From assembly GCA_013205605.1 (NCBI GenBank), contig JABMMK010000102.1:1-6547 (forward strand): a stretch of DNA of 6,547 nucleotides. Reading direction: 5' to 3'. The position numbers and the translations under genes are program-made. Of the stretch, positions 4,210-6,547 are shown piece after piece (the stretch's first letter is position 1; each line of letters opens with the position of its first letter). The notes beneath the pieces are model-generated. The model made no database searches. It had not been told where the DNA came from and worked only from the letters and a program-made list of their open reading frames with translations. This DNA comes from Cytophagales bacterium (GTDB lineage Bacteria > Bacteroidota > Bacteroidia > Cytophagales > Spirosomataceae).

Positions 4210-6547
4210 ATGAAAATAATTACATTTAGACGTGGAATCGTCTTAGTTTGCATTGGCCTAATTACTTCTTTTGGGTTCAGTTCGTTTAACAAAAATCAAA
4301 AAACCATTTGGGGACAAAATCTGTTGGATTCATTAACCGAATCACAAAAAAGGGAAACCCAAAATTCCTTAAAGGGATTAAAACTTCATCCTGATTTAGA
4401 AATCACCACTTTTGCGACAGAACCCATGTTGCAAAATCCTACCAACATTGACATCGATTCAAAAGGTAGAATTTGGGTTTTAGAGGCCTATAATTACCGG
4501 CCTACGAACACAGGAAACCCAAGCAACCCAGCTGGTGACAAGATCTTAATTTTAGAAGATACCAATGGCGACGGGGTAGCAGACTCAAGAAAAATCTTCT
4601 ATCAATCTCCTGATTTAAATGCACCGCTGGGAATCGCGGTGTTAGATTCGATGGTTATCGTCGCTCAAAGTCCGTATATGTGGAAAATGTTTGATGACAA
4701 TCATGATGGAAAAGCAGATCGCAAAGAAATTTTATTCCAAGGAATTGGAGGTGAACAACATGATCATGGTGCGCATGCTTTTGTTTTTGGCCCAGATGGA
4801 AAATTGTATTTCAATTTCGGTAATGAGGGAAAACAACTTTTAGACGCCAAAGGAAAACCTGTTTTGGATCAAGATGGTGACATTATTGGACCCAATAAAT
4901 ACAAGCAGGGCATGGTGTTTCGTTGCAATTTAGACGGAAGCAAAGTGGAATGTCTAGGTCATAATTTTAGAAATAACTATGAAGTGGCTGTCGATTCATA
5001 TGGTGCACTTTGGCAATCAGATAATGATGACGATGGAAACAAAGGAGTTCGCATTAACCATGTTTTACCGTACGGCAACTATGGATACAAGGATGAAATC
5101 ACGAATGATGGTTGGCAAGTTAATCGGACCAACATCGAACCCGAAATACCCAAAAGACACTGGCACCTTAACGATCCAGGTGTAGTGCCGAATTTATTGC
5201 AAACGGGTTCAGGTTCCCCTACAGGGATTTTGGTCTACGAAGGGAACTTGTTGCCTGCGGCATTCCAAAATCAAATTATCCACTGCGACGCGGGTCCTAA
5301 TGTATTGAGAAGCTACCCAGTGAAAAATAATGGCGCTGGTTATTCCGCTGAAATTTTAAATGTTGTCCAAGGAGTAAATGACCAATGGTTTAGACCTGCG
5401 GATGTTTGTGTGGCACCGGACGGTTCCATATTTGTGGCCGACTGGTATGATCCAGGGGTAGGTGGGCATCAAGCGGGAGATCAAACACGTGGAAGAATTT
5501 ATCGAATAGCCCCTAAAAATCACCCTTATAAGGTTGCCAAATTAGATTTATCTACACCTGAGCTAGCATTAAGCGGCTTAGAAAACCCTAATTTAGAAAC
5601 GAGGTATTTAGCCTATCGAAAATTGCAAAAATTGGGTGCAGGAGCTACCAAGGTTCTTGAAAACAGCTTTGCAACTAATTCAAATCCAAGATTTAGAGCT
5701 AGAGCATTTTGGTTGTTGGCCAACGGACCTCAGGGATTTAATTACATTCAAAAAGCGGCAGAGGATGCTAATCCTGACATACGTATGACGGCTATTCGTG
5801 CGATGAGCCGATTATTCCCGATCGGCCAATGGAAAAAATTAGGAGATAAATTAGTGGATGATTCTGATCCACAGGTTAGAAGAGAATTGGCCATCGCTTT
5901 GAGACATAATTCAAGTCCGAATGCGGATAAAATGTGGACAAAATTAGCCTTGCTTTACAATGGTCAGGATCGTTGGGCTTTAGAAGCTCTAGGCATTGGC
6001 GCTGACGGTGTTTGGGAAAACAGATTGGATCACTATTTGGAATCGATCAAAACCTTGAGCGCAAAGCCTACGGGATTCAATGATTTAATGTGGCGTGCAA
6101 GAAGTGAAAAAGCACTTCCATATATGGCAGAACTTATTAAAGCCGATGGAAATTTGGATCAAAAGTTGGCTTATTTCAGAGCCTTAGATTTCATTCCAGG
6201 GGAAAATAAGCATACGTTGCTCGTCGACTTGATTTCAAATCGGTTCAAAAATGACCCCGCAAGCCAATTGGTTGCCTTGCGACATGTTAAACTAGCAGTA
6301 CTACAATCCAATCCTGCAGCTAAGAAAACGTTATTAGCTTTGATGGCTAAAACAAGCAATGAGTTAGATTTTTTAGAGTTGGTTGAAAAATATGAATTGA
6401 CGGAAGCCAATCCAAAATTGCTAAAAATGATTCTTGAGGACAAGCAAACTAGAAAAGCTGGCCAGATTATTTATAAGCTACAAGGTGGATCGGAATTAAT
6501 TGACAAAACCTTTAGAACAGGAAATGAAACAGCCCAAAGAGCCATCA
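4210..6547 (+). CDS. PVC-type membrane-bound dehydrogenase / HEAT-repeat protein (3' end beyond window)
   Basis: The visible 779 residues match the large exported proteins often annotated as PVC-type heme-binding or membrane-bound dehydrogenase domain proteins (TIGR02604-like), thought to oxidise sugars or related compounds in the periplasm; biochemical proof for the family is thin. Order: signal peptide (about 1-25, MKIITFRRGIVLVCIGLITS); beta-propeller (about 57-435) with DHGAHAFVFGPDGKLYFNFG (185-204), DNDDDGN (271-277), FVADWYDPGVGGHQ and RGRIYRIAPK; then a helical HEAT-like region with DPQVRRELAIALRH (about 552-565), GIGADG (595-600) and DLMWRARSEKALPYM. Calcium-loop-like DTNGDGVAD (117-125) and DDNHDGKAD (162-170) are present. 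No CxxCH heme motif is in the visible part; in the family it lies near the C-terminus of a protein of about 1000 residues, so it is expected past the edge. ATG 4210 is directly followed by the signal peptide. It follows a 95-base gap, so it is probably a separate transcript. Confidence 0.92.
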   Translation, partial: MKIITFRRGIVLVCIGLITSFGFSSFNKNQKTIWGQNLLDSLTESQKRETQNSLKGLKLHPDLEITTFATEPMLQNPTNIDIDSKGRIWVLEAYNYRPTNTGNPSNPAGDKILILEDTNGDGVADSRKIFYQSPDLNAPLGIAVLDSMVIVAQSPYMWKMFDDNHDGKADRKEILFQGIGGEQHDHGAHAFVFGPDGKLYFNFGNEGKQLLDAKGKPVLDQDGDIIGPNKYKQGMVFRCNLDGSKVECLGHNFRNNYEVAVDSYGALWQSDNDDDGNKGVRINHVLPYGNYGYKDEITNDGWQVNRTNIEPEIPKRHWHLNDPGVVPNLLQTGSGSPTGILVYEGNLLPAAFQNQIIHCDAGPNVLRSYPVKNNGAGYSAEILNVVQGVNDQWFRPADVCVAPDGSIFVADWYDPGVGGHQAGDQTRGRIYRIAPKNHPYKVAKLDLSTPELALSGLENPNLETRYLAYRKLQKLGAGATKVLENSFATNSNPRFRARAFWLLANGPQGFNYIQKAAEDANPDIRMTAIRAMSRLFPIGQWKKLGDKLVDDSDPQVRRELAIALRHNSSPNADKMWTKLALLYNGQDRWALEALGIGADGVWENRLDHYLESIKTLSAKPTGFNDLMWRARSEKALPYMAELIKADGNLDQKLAYFRALDFIPGENKHTLLVDLISNRFKNDPASQLVALRHVKLAVLQSNPAAKKTLLALMAKTSNELDFLELVEKYELTEANPKLLKMILEDKQTRKAGQIIYKLQGGSELIDKTFRTGNETAQRAI

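Noticed and set aside
4224..4260. Twin-arginine export signal in the dehydrogenase leader
   Set aside because: Arg-Arg occurs near the N-terminus (TFRRGIVLV), but the rest of the Tat consensus is missing; an ordinary Sec signal is the simpler reading.
4979..5185. Plus-strand open frame inside the dehydrogenase gene
   Set aside because: Shadow frame over a strongly conserved propeller region; Met/Thr-rich composition looks like an out-of-frame reading.
6171..6443. Minus-strand 90-codon open frame inside the dehydrogenase gene
   Set aside because: Antisense to the HEAT-like region, which continues uninterrupted in the sense frame; no motif or promoter supports it.

Overview
The window looks like ordinary chromosomal DNA from a low-GC member of the Bacteroidota, most likely in or near the Cytophagales. 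This is inferred from four things: the gene families present, the near-absence of Shine-Dalgarno sequences before the starts, TAnnTTTG-type -7 boxes upstream of several genes, and the pairing of a two-domain NIPSNAP protein with a large PVC-type membrane-dehydrogenase protein. No rRNA, tRNA, CRISPR array, transposase, phage gene or recognisable toxin or defence module is visible.

Layout: (1) Positions 1-529, minus strand: the N-terminal 176 codons of Lgt, the prolipoprotein diacylglyceryl transferase, running off the left edge. (2) Positions 530-746: a divergent intergenic region with -7-like boxes in both directions and an interrupted inverted repeat. (3) Positions 747-1322, plus strand: a conserved-looking, aromatic-rich and acidic cytoplasmic protein of unknown function. 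(4) Positions 1378-2124: an exported protein made of two tandem NIPSNAP domains. (5) Positions 2125-2175: a short intergenic region almost filled by a perfect 13-bp inverted repeat that overlaps a consensus -7 box. (6) Positions 2176-3087 and 3089-4114: a tightly coupled gene pair, one base apart, encoding a cytoplasmic beta-propeller glycosidase-like protein (GH32/43/130-like) and a family 2 glycosyltransferase. (7) Positions 4210-6547: an exported PVC-type dehydrogenase/HEAT-repeat protein, 779 codons visible, truncated by the right edge before the expected C-terminal c-type heme domain.

How the genes may work together: the glycosidase-like protein and the glycosyltransferase almost certainly share one transcript and probably act on the same surface glycan or glycoconjugate; their substrate cannot be read from the sequence. 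The NIPSNAP and PVC-type proteins are both exported and belong to families often found in carbohydrate-oxidation neighbourhoods of Bacteroidota and Planctomycetes, but here they are separated by the glycan pair, so a joint role is only inference. Lgt is a housekeeping gene on the opposite strand. The most unusual non-coding element is the hairpin at 2135-2169, directly upstream of the glycan pair.
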